Assembly (NCBI GenBank): GCA_934792465.1
Contig: CAKVOK010000004.1
Coordinates: 34,816-98,815, forward strand
Reading direction: 5' to 3'
Length of the DNA stretch: 64,000 nucleotides
From: an uncultured Clostridia bacterium
Lineage (GTDB): Bacteria; Bacillota; Clostridia; RUG12999
Part shown: one piece after another, positions 8,921 to 17,283 of the stretch
Layout: each line of letters begins with the position of its first letter
Position numbering within the stretch: the first letter of the stretch is position 1
Program-made: the position numbers and the translations under genes
Notes under the pieces: model-generated
The model's input: only the letters and a program-made list of their open reading frames with translations
Database searches by the model: none
What the model was told of the DNA's origin: nothing

Positions 8921-9293
8921 TCTGAAAGAACAGGTTCTTCGCATGAGCGGAGTAAACCCCCGCAAATGTATGCGCTGCGGAAAATGCTCCGGCACGTGTC
9001 CGTCGTATGACGAAATGGAATATCATCCGCACCAGTTCGTATACATGGTGGAAAACGGCGACCTCGAAACGCTGATGAAATCCGATTCCGTGTATAAATG
9101 CCTTTCCTGCTTTGCCTGTGTGGACAGATGCCCGAGAGGCGTTGAGCCGGCGAAGCTTATAGAAGCGTTAAGACTGTGCGTAATACGCCAAAAAGGTGCA
9201 AATCACCTGAAAGCGGACGACATTCCGCAGCTTATAGACGATGATATGCCGCAGCAGGCATTAATGAGTGCGCTGCGTAAATATTCCAAATAA
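8907..9293 (+). CDS. hdrC: Heterodisulfide reductase subunit C-like ferredoxin
   Basis: A 128-residue protein with two classical [4Fe-4S] motifs, CMRCGKCSGTCP and CLSCFACVDRCP, joined by a helical segment: the HdrC arrangement. It should carry electrons between HdrA and HdrB. No membrane segment is present, so this is the soluble type of HdrC, unlike membrane HdrE-linked systems. It overlaps the end of hdrB and is followed 17 bases later by hdrA with an AGAAAGGAG ribosome site. Confidence 0.88.
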   Translation: MQNNNLKEQVLRMSGVNPRKCMRCGKCSGTCPSYDEMEYHPHQFVYMVENGDLETLMKSDSVYKCLSCFACVDRCPRGVEPAKLIEALRLCVIRQKGANHLKADDIPQLIDDDMPQQALMSALRKYSK

Positions 9294-9310
9294 GAAAGGA
9301 GAAACAAACC

Positions 9311-11305
9311 ATGCAAAGAATTGGAGTTTTTGTCTGCCACTGCGGTACGAATATTGCCGGAACGGTAGATGTTAAAACAGTTGCCGAAACATTGAAAAAC
9401 GAACCCGGTGTTGTTTTCTCCACAGATTATCAATATATGTGTTCGCAGGCAGGGCAGGACATGATAAAGAATGCCGTTGCCGAAAATAAACTTACCGGAA
9501 TCGTTGTCTGTTCCTGTTCGCCCCGTATGCACGAAGCTACGTTCCGCAAAACGGCGGCAGCAGCCGGACTTAATCCGTATATGGTGGAAATCGCCAACAT
9601 ACGCGAGCAATGCTCATGGGTTCACAAGGATATACCCACAGGCACGGAAAAAGCCATTATTCTGGCAAAAGCGGCTGTTGCAAAGGTAAATCTTAATGCA
9701 CCGCTCACACCGGGCGAAAGCCCCGTTACAAAACGTGCGCTTGTCATAGGCGGTGGTATCGCCGGAATCCAGACGGCTCTCGACATTGCAGACGCAGGAT
9801 TTCCTGTTGATATTGTGGAAACAAAGCCGACTATCGGCGGAAAAATGGCACAGCTTGACAAAACGTTTCCTACGCTCGACTGTGCGGCGTGTATCTTAAC
9901 GCCGAAAATGGTTGATGTGGCGCAGAACGATAAAATCCGTATCTTCTCATATTCCGAAGTGACGGACGTAAAAGGCTTTGTCGGCAATTTTGACGTAACG
10001 ATAAAACGCAAAGCAAGATACGTAAAAGAGGACGTATGTACGGGCTGCGGAGCTTGTACGGAAAAATGTCCGCAGAGAAAAGTGCCGAACGAATTTAATC
10101 TCGGCATGGATAACCGCCGTGCAATCTACATTCCGTTTGCACAGGCTGTTCCGAAGGTTGCGACAATAGACCCGAACTACTGTATGATGCTTAAAAACGG
10201 CAAATGCGGCGTATGCTCCAAGGTATGTACCGCAGGCGCAATAGATTACAATGCAAAAGACGAATTTATAGAAGAACGCTACGGCGCAATCGTTGCCGCA
10301 ACGGGATTCAACCCAATTTCCATGGAAAAATTCGATGAATTTGCATATTCGCAGTCGAAAGACGTTATAACCTCGCTGGAGCTTGAACGTCTTATGAATG
10401 CCGCAGGTCCTACGGGAGGAACATTGCTTCGTCCGTCCGACGGCGAACATCCGCATACCATAGTGTTCGTTCAGTGCGTAGGCTCGAGATGCGAAGCCTG
10501 CGCCGAAAAAGGCAAGGAATACTGCTCAAAAATATGTTGTATGTACACTGCGAAGCACGCAATGCTCATACGCGACAAATACCCCGATACGGACGTATAC
10601 GTATTCTATATAGACGTGCGTACTCCGGGCAAGAACTTTGATGAATTTTATCGCCGTGCGGTTGAAGAATACGGCGTACATTATATAAAAGGTATGGTCG
10701 GAAAAGTATCTCCGGAAAACGGAAAGCTTAAAGTCCGGGCGTCCGACCTGCTCGACGGAAAGCAGCTTCATATAGATGCCGACCTTGTCGTTCTTGCGGC
10801 GGCAATCGAGCCGGATAAATCGGCAAGACCGCTTGCGACAATGCTTACGGCAAGCATGGATACGAACGATTTCTTCACGGAAGCGCACCCGAAACTCCGT
10901 CCCGTGGAAAGCCCTACGGCAGGCGTGTTCCTCTCCGGAGCGTGCCAGGGCCCGAAAGATATTCCGGAAACCGTATCCCAGGCAGGAGCGGCGGCTTCAA
11001 AGGTTATCGGACTGCTCTGCAAGGATAAGCTTGTCGGAAACCCATGTATAGCACATTCGGACGAAATGATGTGCAACGGCTGTTCGACCTGTGAAAAAGT
11101 ATGTCCATACGGCGCTATAACATATCAGGATAAAGAATTCAGAATGCCCGACAGAACAACGAAAGTAAGACGTGTTGCCGTTGTAAACGAAGCCGTATGC
11201 CAGGGCTGCGGCGCCTGCACGGTCGCTTGTATGTCCGGTGCAATGGATCTCAGAGGATTCACAAGCAAACAGATTATGGCGGAGGTGGACGCAATATGCA
11301 AATGA
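9311..11305 (+). CDS. hdrA: Heterodisulfide reductase subunit A-like flavoprotein (electron-bifurcating)
   Basis: A 664-residue full-length HdrA. The N-terminal cysteine domain is seen in VCHCGTN, YMCSQAG and VCSCSPRMHE (about 1-120). It is followed by the FAD Rossmann motif GGGIAGIQTALD (about 147) and the LDCAACILTPKM segment. An inserted ferredoxin domain (CTGCGACTEKCP with a later CGVCSKVC) and a C-terminal ferredoxin pair (CNGCSTCEKVCP, CQGCGACTVAC) complete the layout. In characterised complexes HdrA holds the bifurcating FAD and passes electrons both to HdrBC and to ferredoxin. Its position between hdrBC and floxD fits that role. It overlaps floxD by 10 bases. Confidence 0.88.
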   Translation: MQRIGVFVCHCGTNIAGTVDVKTVAETLKNEPGVVFSTDYQYMCSQAGQDMIKNAVAENKLTGIVVCSCSPRMHEATFRKTAAAAGLNPYMVEIANIREQCSWVHKDIPTGTEKAIILAKAAVAKVNLNAPLTPGESPVTKRALVIGGGIAGIQTALDIADAGFPVDIVETKPTIGGKMAQLDKTFPTLDCAACILTPKMVDVAQNDKIRIFSYSEVTDVKGFVGNFDVTIKRKARYVKEDVCTGCGACTEKCPQRKVPNEFNLGMDNRRAIYIPFAQAVPKVATIDPNYCMMLKNGKCGVCSKVCTAGAIDYNAKDEFIEERYGAIVAATGFNPISMEKFDEFAYSQSKDVITSLELERLMNAAGPTGGTLLRPSDGEHPHTIVFVQCVGSRCEACAEKGKEYCSKICCMYTAKHAMLIRDKYPDTDVYVFYIDVRTPGKNFDEFYRRAVEEYGVHYIKGMVGKVSPENGKLKVRASDLLDGKQLHIDADLVVLAAAIEPDKSARPLATMLTASMDTNDFFTEAHPKLRPVESPTAGVFLSGACQGPKDIPETVSQAGAAASKVIGLLCKDKLVGNPCIAHSDEMMCNGCSTCEKVCPYGAITYQDKEFRMPDRTTKVRRVAVVNEAVCQGCGACTVACMSGAMDLRGFTSKQIMAEVDAICK

Positions 11306-11730
11306 ATGAATATAAACCGCTGATAGTGGCATTTTGCTGCAACTGGTGTTCGTATGCCGGCGCAGACCTCGCCGGAAACAACAGACTTAATTACCCGGCA
11401 GATGTTAAGATAATACGTGTGCCGTGTTCATGCAGAGTAAACCCGATGTTTATTCTCCGTGCGTTCCAGAGAGGCGCAGACGGCGTTATAATATGCGGCT
11501 GCCATCCCGGCGACTGCCATTATACATCCGGTAACTACTATACGCGCCGCCGTATGGCACTGCTGTTCTCCATGCTCGATTATCTCGGCATCGAGAAAGA
11601 ACGCACCCGTGTGGAATGGGTAAGTGCGGCGGAGGGTGCAAAGTTTGCCGCAACAATGAATGATTTCGCCGAAAAGGTTGCCGCCTTGGGCGAAAACAAA
11701 AGATTGGAGGATTTGCGATGCAGGAAATAA
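11296..11730 (+). CDS. floxD: MvhD/FloxD-type [2Fe-2S] electron-transfer protein
   Basis: A 144-residue protein of the MvhD family, with clustered cysteines in CCNWCSYAGAD, VPCSCRVNP and CGCHPGDCHY. MvhD-like subunits dock an electron-input module onto HdrA. The ATG at 11296 is used because GGAGGT lies nine bases before it; a second ATG six bases later is possible. It overlaps hdrA by 10 bases and floxC by 13. The input here is not a hydrogenase (no mvhAG) but the three Flox subunits that follow. Confidence 0.85.
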   Translation: MQMNEYKPLIVAFCCNWCSYAGADLAGNNRLNYPADVKIIRVPCSCRVNPMFILRAFQRGADGVIICGCHPGDCHYTSGNYYTRRRMALLFSMLDYLGIEKERTRVEWVSAAEGAKFAATMNDFAEKVAALGENKRLEDLRCRK

Positions 11731-12710
11731 CACGTGAAGTTCTCGTATCAAAGGCTGCCGAGCTTCTGAAAAACGGCACTGTAGACCGTGTCCTCGGCTG
11801 GAAAAAGGGAGAATTTGACTATGACGTAACCCCGGCGGTGTTCGGCACTGCGGAGGAGCTGGAAAAAGATTTTGTATGGAATGATTTTTGCGGCGCAAAC
11901 TTCTCGAAATACCTCGTTTGCGAAACGGGCAAAAGCGAAAACAAGGTTCTTGTTTTCTTAAAACCGTGTGATACGTACAGCTTCAATCAACTGCTTACGG
12001 AACACAGATTCGACAGAGAAAAGGTATATGCCGCAGGCATTCCGTGCAGCGGAATGCTTGATATAAGCAAGATAAAAGAAAACGCCGAGGGCATTGTGGA
12101 AATAACGGATAAAGGCGACACAGTCGAAGCGGAAACGCTATACGACGGCGTTGTAACACTGAACCGTGCTGATGCACTTCCGGACAGATGCGCAAACTGC
12201 AAATCGAAGAAACACGTTGCATATGACGAGCTTTTGGGTTCGGACGGAGAAGTTCTCGATTCCGCAAGATTTGATGAAGTTGAAAAGCTGGAGAAAATGA
12301 CGGCGGACGAACGCTTTGCATTCTGGCAGAACGAGCTTTCACGCTGTATTCGCTGCAATGCGTGCCGTGACGTATGTCCTGCCTGCACCTGCGAAAAATG
12401 CGTATTCGACAATCCGAATTCCGGAGTTGAAAACAAAGCGGCTGCAAACTCGTTTGAAGAAAAAATGTTCCATATCATACGTGCATTCCACGTTGCGGGA
12501 CGTTGTACAGACTGCGGCGAATGTTCGAGAGTTTGTCCTCAGCACATACCGCTTCATCTGCTCAACCGTAAATTTATCAAGGATATTGATAATTTCTACG
12601 GCGAATATCAGGCAGGTGCGGAAGTCGGAAGCCGTGCGCCTATAGTTAATTACACAACTGACGATTTGGAACCCGGCGAAGCTGTTGAAAGAGGTGATGA
12701 GAATGCGTAA
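11718..12710 (+). CDS. floxC: FloxC-like iron-sulfur subunit
   Basis: A 330-residue protein. The N-terminal part (about 1-200) has scattered cysteines and resembles the coenzyme F420 hydrogenase beta/dehydrogenase-type fold. The C-terminal part has two [4Fe-4S] motifs, CIRCNACRDVCP (with CTCEKC following) and CTDCGECSRVCP. This is the architecture of FlxC in the Flox-Hdr NADH dehydrogenase described in Desulfovibrio and other anaerobes. It should relay electrons from FloxA towards FloxD/HdrA. It overlaps both neighbours by a few bases, implying fixed stoichiometry. Confidence 0.75.
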   Translation: MQEITREVLVSKAAELLKNGTVDRVLGWKKGEFDYDVTPAVFGTAEELEKDFVWNDFCGANFSKYLVCETGKSENKVLVFLKPCDTYSFNQLLTEHRFDREKVYAAGIPCSGMLDISKIKENAEGIVEITDKGDTVEAETLYDGVVTLNRADALPDRCANCKSKKHVAYDELLGSDGEVLDSARFDEVEKLEKMTADERFAFWQNELSRCIRCNACRDVCPACTCEKCVFDNPNSGVENKAAANSFEEKMFHIIRAFHVAGRCTDCGECSRVCPQHIPLHLLNRKFIKDIDNFYGEYQAGAEVGSRAPIVNYTTDDLEPGEAVERGDENA

Positions 12711-13728
12711 GATTTCACTTGATAAAACAGATATACTGTTTTCCGCAATTGCCGAAGCAAATACGCTTTACCTGCCCGTTGATACCAAAGCAGGAGCGAA
12801 ATTTGAGAAATGGGAAAACGGCATGAAGCTTTCGGACGCACTCAACACCGTCAGAAGTGCAAAAGATTTCTTCTTTCCGCAGACAGAAAACCTCATGGAT
12901 TTCAAGATGGAAGGGAAAAATATAGAAATTATAGATACACGCAGCGAATGTGAAGATTTCGTTATTTTCGGCGTGCGTGCGTGCGACGTAAAAAGCTTTG
13001 AGGTTCTCGACAGAGTATTCCTCGCAGACCCGGTTGATACGTATTACAAAAACCGCCGTGAACACGGAATTATCGTGTCGCTTGCCTGCAACAAACCCGT
13101 GGAAACCTGTTTCTGCGGCACGTTCGGCATAGACGCTTCCGAGCCGGAGGGCGACGTTGTTTGTCATAAAACGGAAGATACCCTTTATATGGAAGCCAAA
13201 ACCGAAAAAGGCACAAAGCTTCTCGAATGCTTAAACGGCGTAACGGAAGAAGCTGACGTTTCCGAAATCGACGGCACAAAAGCCGTTATCAAAGAAAGAC
13301 TTGCCAAGCTGCCGCTTGCGAAGCTTTCCGCAGATAAATTCGGTGCCGGAAAAACATCGGAGTTTTTCGACGCTCCGGAATGGAAAGAGCTTTCTCAAGC
13401 TTGCCTCGGCTGCGGAACTTGTACGTTCGTATGCCCGACCTGCCAGTGCTACGATATAAAAGACTTTAACACGGGAAACGGCGTAAAGCGTTTCCGCTGC
13501 TGGGATTCCTGTATGTATTCGGATTTCACGAAAATGTCTGCCGGACAGCCCAGACTTACACAGCTTGAGAGATTCCGCCAGCGTTTCATGCACAAGCTTG
13601 TGTATTATCCTACAAATAATAACGGATTGTTCTCCTGCGTAGGCTGCGGCAGATGTCTTGCAAAATGCCCGATACAGATGAACATTGTAAAGGTTATGAA
13701 AAAACTGGGAGGTAACGAAAATGCTTGA
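12703..13728 (+). CDS. floxB: FloxB-like iron-sulfur subunit (AsrA-like)
   Basis: A 341-residue protein with an N-terminal domain related to the anaerobic sulfite reductase A subunit (AsrA) family and two C-terminal [4Fe-4S] motifs: CLGCGTCTFVCP with TCQCYD, and CVGCGRCLAKCP. The start ATG at 12703 follows AGAGGTGATG; overlap with floxC is 8 bases. In Flox-Hdr complexes this subunit sits next to the NADH-oxidising FloxA. A sulfite reductase subunit is the alternative, but no siroheme-binding AsrC gene is present and the neighbours are Hdr genes. Confidence 0.75.
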   Translation: MRKISLDKTDILFSAIAEANTLYLPVDTKAGAKFEKWENGMKLSDALNTVRSAKDFFFPQTENLMDFKMEGKNIEIIDTRSECEDFVIFGVRACDVKSFEVLDRVFLADPVDTYYKNRREHGIIVSLACNKPVETCFCGTFGIDASEPEGDVVCHKTEDTLYMEAKTEKGTKLLECLNGVTEEADVSEIDGTKAVIKERLAKLPLAKLSADKFGAGKTSEFFDAPEWKELSQACLGCGTCTFVCPTCQCYDIKDFNTGNGVKRFRCWDSCMYSDFTKMSAGQPRLTQLERFRQRFMHKLVYYPTNNNGLFSCVGCGRCLAKCPIQMNIVKVMKKLGGNENA

Positions 13729-14554
13729 TATGAAAGAACCTCTTATACCGGTTGTCGGCGTTGTTACCGATATCCGCATAGATACGCCGGACGTTAAGAC
13801 GTTCCGTGTCGTGACTCCGGACGGCAAAAAGGCGTTCGAGCATAAGCCGGGTCAGTGTGCAATGCTGTCTGTTCCCGGCGTGGGCGAAGCGATGTTTTCC
13901 ATTACTTCCTCCCCCACCAATACGGAATATATGGAATTTTCAATAAAAAAATGCGGCTGCGTCACGGAATGGCTCCATTCCATGGAAGTGGGTCAGCAGA
14001 TAACGATTCGCGGACCGTACGGAAACGCATTCCCCGTAGATACGGAATTTGCCGGTCATGATATGCTTTTCATCGCCGGCGGTATCGGCCTTGCGCCGCT
14101 GCGTTCCGTTATAAACTATTGCCGTCACTACCGTGACAGATACGGAAAAATAGATATTGTATACGGCTCACGCAGTATGCAGGATCTTGTTGATTACAAA
14201 GAGATAATAGACGAATGGTCGAAAGACGAAGGCGTAAACGTATACCTCACCATAGACCGTGAGCAGCCCGAATGGGACGGTCACGTGGGATTCGTTCCGA
14301 ATTACGTTAAAGAACTCGGATTTTCCACGGACAAAACGGCTATTCTCTGCGGTCCGCCTATCATGATTAAGTTCACGCTTGCCGGACTTCAGGAACTGGG
14401 ATTTGACAAAACACAGGTATATACAACAATGGAGCTTCGCATGAAATGCGGTATAGGAAAATGCGGCCGCTGCAACATAGGTTCAAAATATGTCTGCAAA
14501 GACGGTCCGGTATTCCGCTGCGACGAAATCGACGAGCTTCCCGATGAATATTAA
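13721..14554 (+). CDS. floxA: FloxA-like NAD(P)H-oxidising flavoprotein (AsrB/FNR family)
   Basis: A 277-residue ferredoxin-NADP reductase-fold protein. The FAD-binding barrel has FSITSSP (about 60) and RGPYGN. The nucleotide-binding domain has GGIGLAPLRS (about 123), and CGPPIM lies near the end. A C-terminal cysteine cluster, CGIGKCGRCNIG followed by a further Cys, binds a [2Fe-2S] centre as in AsrB and dihydroorotate dehydrogenase PyrK. This is the electron entry point: NADH (or NADPH) reduces FAD. The gene overlaps floxB by 8 bases and ends 15 bases before frdB. Whether NADH or NADPH is used cannot be read with confidence. Confidence 0.82.
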   Translation: MLDMKEPLIPVVGVVTDIRIDTPDVKTFRVVTPDGKKAFEHKPGQCAMLSVPGVGEAMFSITSSPTNTEYMEFSIKKCGCVTEWLHSMEVGQQITIRGPYGNAFPVDTEFAGHDMLFIAGGIGLAPLRSVINYCRHYRDRYGKIDIVYGSRSMQDLVDYKEIIDEWSKDEGVNVYLTIDREQPEWDGHVGFVPNYVKELGFSTDKTAILCGPPIMIKFTLAGLQELGFDKTQVYTTMELRMKCGIGKCGRCNIGSKYVCKDGPVFRCDEIDELPDEY

Positions 14555-14569
14555 TAAGGAGGAACCGAT

Positions 14570-15244
14570 ATGGAAAATATGGTTAATATTTACTTGTTCG
14601 GCAAGCAGTACAGTGTGCCGGATAACCTTACAATAATGCGTGCCATGGAATATGCCGGTTATCAGCTCGTCCGCGGCTGCGGATGCCGTAACGGCTTCTG
14701 CGGTGCATGCGCTACGATTTACCGCATAAAAGGCGATAGAGAGCTTAAAACGTGTCTTGCCTGCCAGACAAAGGTAGAAGAGGGTATGTACGTTGCTACT
14801 CTGCCGTTCTTCCCGCTTGTTAAGCAGGTTTACGACATTGAGCGGATTAAACCCACGGAACAGATTATGATGCAGCTTTATCCCGAAATATATGTGTGCG
14901 TGGGCTGCAACGCCTGTACGAAAAGCTGTACGCAGAGCCTTAATGTAATGCAGTATATAGCATATGCGCAGAGAGGCGAATTCGACAAATGTGCGGAAGA
15001 ATCTTTCGACTGCGTAATGTGCGGTGTTTGCTCGTCACGCTGCCCTGCCGGAATTTCACATCCGCAGGTTGCAATGCTCGCAAGACGTCTGAACGGAAAA
15101 TACCTTGCACCGAAGAGCGAACATCTCGAAAACCGTGTAAAAGAAATCAAAGACGGTACATTTACCGAGCTTATTGAAAATCTTATGCAAAAGCCGATTG
15201 ACGAAATCAAAGAGCTTTATAACAACAGAGAAATCGAGAAGTAA
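14570..15244 (+). CDS. frdB: Fumarate reductase/succinate dehydrogenase iron-sulfur subunit, soluble type
   Basis: A 224-residue protein. The N-terminal plant-type [2Fe-2S] site is Cys39-x4-Cys44-x2-Cys47-x14-Cys62. It is followed by two full [4Fe-4S] motifs, Cys110/113/116/120 and Cys148/151/154/158. Quinone-linked FrdB/SdhB normally has one [3Fe-4S] cluster beside the quinone; here both C-terminal sites have four cysteines and no cytochrome b or FrdC/D gene follows. That suggests electrons come from soluble iron-sulfur partners such as HdrBC rather than from menaquinol. It has an AAGGAGG ribosome site and lies 13 bases before frdA. Confidence 0.8.
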   Translation: MENMVNIYLFGKQYSVPDNLTIMRAMEYAGYQLVRGCGCRNGFCGACATIYRIKGDRELKTCLACQTKVEEGMYVATLPFFPLVKQVYDIERIKPTEQIMMQLYPEIYVCVGCNACTKSCTQSLNVMQYIAYAQRGEFDKCAEESFDCVMCGVCSSRCPAGISHPQVAMLARRLNGKYLAPKSEHLENRVKEIKDGTFTELIENLMQKPIDEIKELYNNREIEK

Positions 15245-15257
15245 GGAGGTATAAATC

Positions 15258-16853
15258 ATGTATTCAAAGGAATTTGAAAAATCACTTGAAGCTGTCGAAG
15301 CTGCAAGAGAAGCGAATATCGCTTACGAGCCGAAGCGTATGACGGCGGAGGAAAAAGATACTCTGCTTGCGGCATATCACCCGGACTACAAAAAAAGCGA
15401 ATTTTCCGCTTTGAAAATCGGTCCGAACAAGGGCGAAGAAGTACCTCACGAGCTTTGCGAAATGCTCCAGGCACACAGCCGAATTTCGGCAGAAGATGTA
15501 AATCTTGAAAATGTAAAATATGATGTTGACGTACTTATCATAGGCGGCGGCGGAGCAGGCGCTTCCGCTGCCATAGAAGCCGACAATGCCGGTGCAAAAG
15601 CTATGATTGTTACAAAGCTGCGTATCGGCGATGCGAACACAATGATGGCAGAGGGCGGCATTCAGGCGGCCGACAAGCCGAACGATTCCCCGGCAATCCA
15701 TTTTGTTGACGCATTCGGCGGCGGCCATTATGCCGCAAAGCGTGAGCTGCTTGCGAAGCTTGTATGCGAAGCGCCGGAAGCTATTCAGTGGCTCAACGAC
15801 CTCGGCGTTGAATTTGACAAAGACGCAAACGGCACAATGATAACAACTCACGGCGGCGGTACATCACGCAAACGTATGCACGCTGCAAAGGACTATTCCG
15901 GTGCGGAAATCATGCGTACACTCCGTGACGAAGTGCTGAACAGAGGTATACCCGTTGTGGATTTTACTTCGGCAATAGAACTGATACTTGACGAGAACGG
16001 AAACGCCGCAGGCGCAGTTCTCATGAATATGGAAACAAAGGAACTCATGGTTGCACGTGCAAAAACCGTTATCATAGCTACGGGCGGCGCAGGCCGTATG
16101 CACTACCAGGGATTCCCGACATCAAACCACTACGGCGCAACGGCAGACGGTCTTGTACTCGGCTACAGAGTAGGCGCAAAGCTTTTGTATGCCGAAACAT
16201 TGCAGTATCACCCGACGGGTGCGGCATTCCCGCAGCAGATTTTCGGTGCGCTTGTTACGGAAAAGGTTCGTTCTCTCGGTGCTAAGCTTGTAAACCGTGA
16301 CGGTAAAGTATTCATGCATCCGCTTGAAACCCGTGACGTTGCGGCAGCTTCAATAATCAGAGAATGTTCCGACAGAGAAGAGGGCGTTGACACAGGCAGC
16401 GGCAAAGCCGTATGGCTCGATACGCCGATGATAGAAAAAATCGGCGGCGAGGGTACTATAGAAAAGCGTATTCCTGCCATGATGCGTATGTTCGCAAGCT
16501 ACGGAATAGACATCAGAAAAGAACCCATCCTCGTATACCCCACACTGCATTATCAGAACGGCGGTCTTGATATAGACGTAAACGGCATGACAACGAACGT
16601 TGAAAACCTGTTTGTTGCCGGCGAAGCAGTCGGAGGAATACACGGACGTAACAGACTTATGGGCAACTCGCTTCTTGATATAATAGTATTCGGCAGAAAC
16701 GCCGGCAAGAATGCCGCAGCACGTTCAAAGGACGTTAAACCCGGCAAGCTTACGCTCGAACATATCGCAAAATTCGACGCAGAGCGTGAAGCCGCAGGCA
16801 TAAAGACAGATGCGGTATCGCCTATGCTTCTTCCGGATTACAGAAGAAAATAA
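15258..16853 (+). CDS. frdA: Fumarate reductase flavoprotein subunit
   Basis: A 531-residue FAD protein of the succinate dehydrogenase/fumarate reductase/L-aspartate oxidase family. It has the dinucleotide motif GGGGAGASAA (about 95), the active-site HPTG, the HYQNGG segment that replaces the usual histidine-glycine FAD-linking region, and the GGIHGRNRLMGNSLLD signature. An extra N-terminal segment of about 85 residues precedes the FAD motif. With frdB, mdh and fumC in the same operon, fumarate reduction to succinate is the best assignment. L-aspartate oxidase is less likely because no nadA/nadC is near. The protein has no signal peptide, so catalysis is cytoplasmic. Confidence 0.82.
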   Translation: MYSKEFEKSLEAVEAAREANIAYEPKRMTAEEKDTLLAAYHPDYKKSEFSALKIGPNKGEEVPHELCEMLQAHSRISAEDVNLENVKYDVDVLIIGGGGAGASAAIEADNAGAKAMIVTKLRIGDANTMMAEGGIQAADKPNDSPAIHFVDAFGGGHYAAKRELLAKLVCEAPEAIQWLNDLGVEFDKDANGTMITTHGGGTSRKRMHAAKDYSGAEIMRTLRDEVLNRGIPVVDFTSAIELILDENGNAAGAVLMNMETKELMVARAKTVIIATGGAGRMHYQGFPTSNHYGATADGLVLGYRVGAKLLYAETLQYHPTGAAFPQQIFGALVTEKVRSLGAKLVNRDGKVFMHPLETRDVAAASIIRECSDREEGVDTGSGKAVWLDTPMIEKIGGEGTIEKRIPAMMRMFASYGIDIRKEPILVYPTLHYQNGGLDIDVNGMTTNVENLFVAGEAVGGIHGRNRLMGNSLLDIIVFGRNAGKNAAARSKDVKPGKLTLEHIAKFDAEREAAGIKTDAVSPMLLPDYRRK

Positions 16854-16877
16854 AATTAAAGAAAGTCAGGGCTTATA

Positions 16878-17198
16878 ATGACAATAGAATTTATTACAGA
16901 TTTGCTTGAAGCGCTCACGATATTCTGTTTCGGTCTTTCGTGGCCTATATCAATAAGAAAATCAATCATATCACGTACGGCAAAGGGAAAAAGCCTTTTC
17001 TTCGAGGTGTTCCTGCTGATAGGTTATGCGTGCGGTATCGCAAGAAAGATAATCCAGCTGAATAACGGAAGCACAGGATTCATGTTCTTCTTAAGCTTCT
17101 TCTTCTACATTCTGAATTTCATCGAAATATCTATAGATGTTGCGCTGTATTTCAGAAACAAAAAGCTTGACGAAGCTGCTGAATTGAACGCAAAATAA
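16878..17198 (+). CDS. Small membrane protein, PQ-loop/SemiSWEET-like
   Basis: A 106-residue protein with three predicted membrane segments (about 8-24, 39-57, 68-92) and a basic C-terminus. The LSWPISIRKSI ... KGKSLFFEVFLLIGYACG region resembles the three-helix PQ-loop/SemiSWEET repeat. It follows frdA by 24 bases and precedes the operon terminator, so it is the last cistron. A membrane anchor for the fumarate reductase is conceivable from position, but the sequence has no heme-ligating histidines like those of FrdC/SdhC. Function is unknown. Confidence 0.55.
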   Translation: MTIEFITDLLEALTIFCFGLSWPISIRKSIISRTAKGKSLFFEVFLLIGYACGIARKIIQLNNGSTGFMFFLSFFFYILNFIEISIDVALYFRNKKLDEAAELNAK

Positions 17199-17202
17199 TT
17201 CT

Positions 17203-17260
17203 AACACATGGGCTGTAGCAAAACGATTTTTGAAATCGAGTTGACTACAGCCCATGTGTT
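17203..17260. terminator. Bidirectional terminator between the frd and oad operons
   Basis: A perfect 16-base stem (17203-17218 with 17245-17260) encloses a loop that contains a further small palindrome. It lies between convergent operons. The GCTGTAGCAAAACGA arm resembles the recurrent hairpin family. Confidence 0.75.
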
Positions 17261-17283
17261 ATTATCCTATTATTTAATTTTAC

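Noticed and set aside
8111..11305. HdrABC as a sign of a methanogenic archaeon
   Set aside because: Spore genes, bacterial promoters, FumC, Flox genes and ribosome sites all show a bacterium. Soluble Hdr proteins are common in anaerobic bacteria.
12703..14554. Anaerobic sulfite reductase AsrAB
   Set aside because: The two proteins resemble AsrA and AsrB, but there is no AsrC siroheme subunit and the neighbours are FloxC, FloxD and HdrABC.
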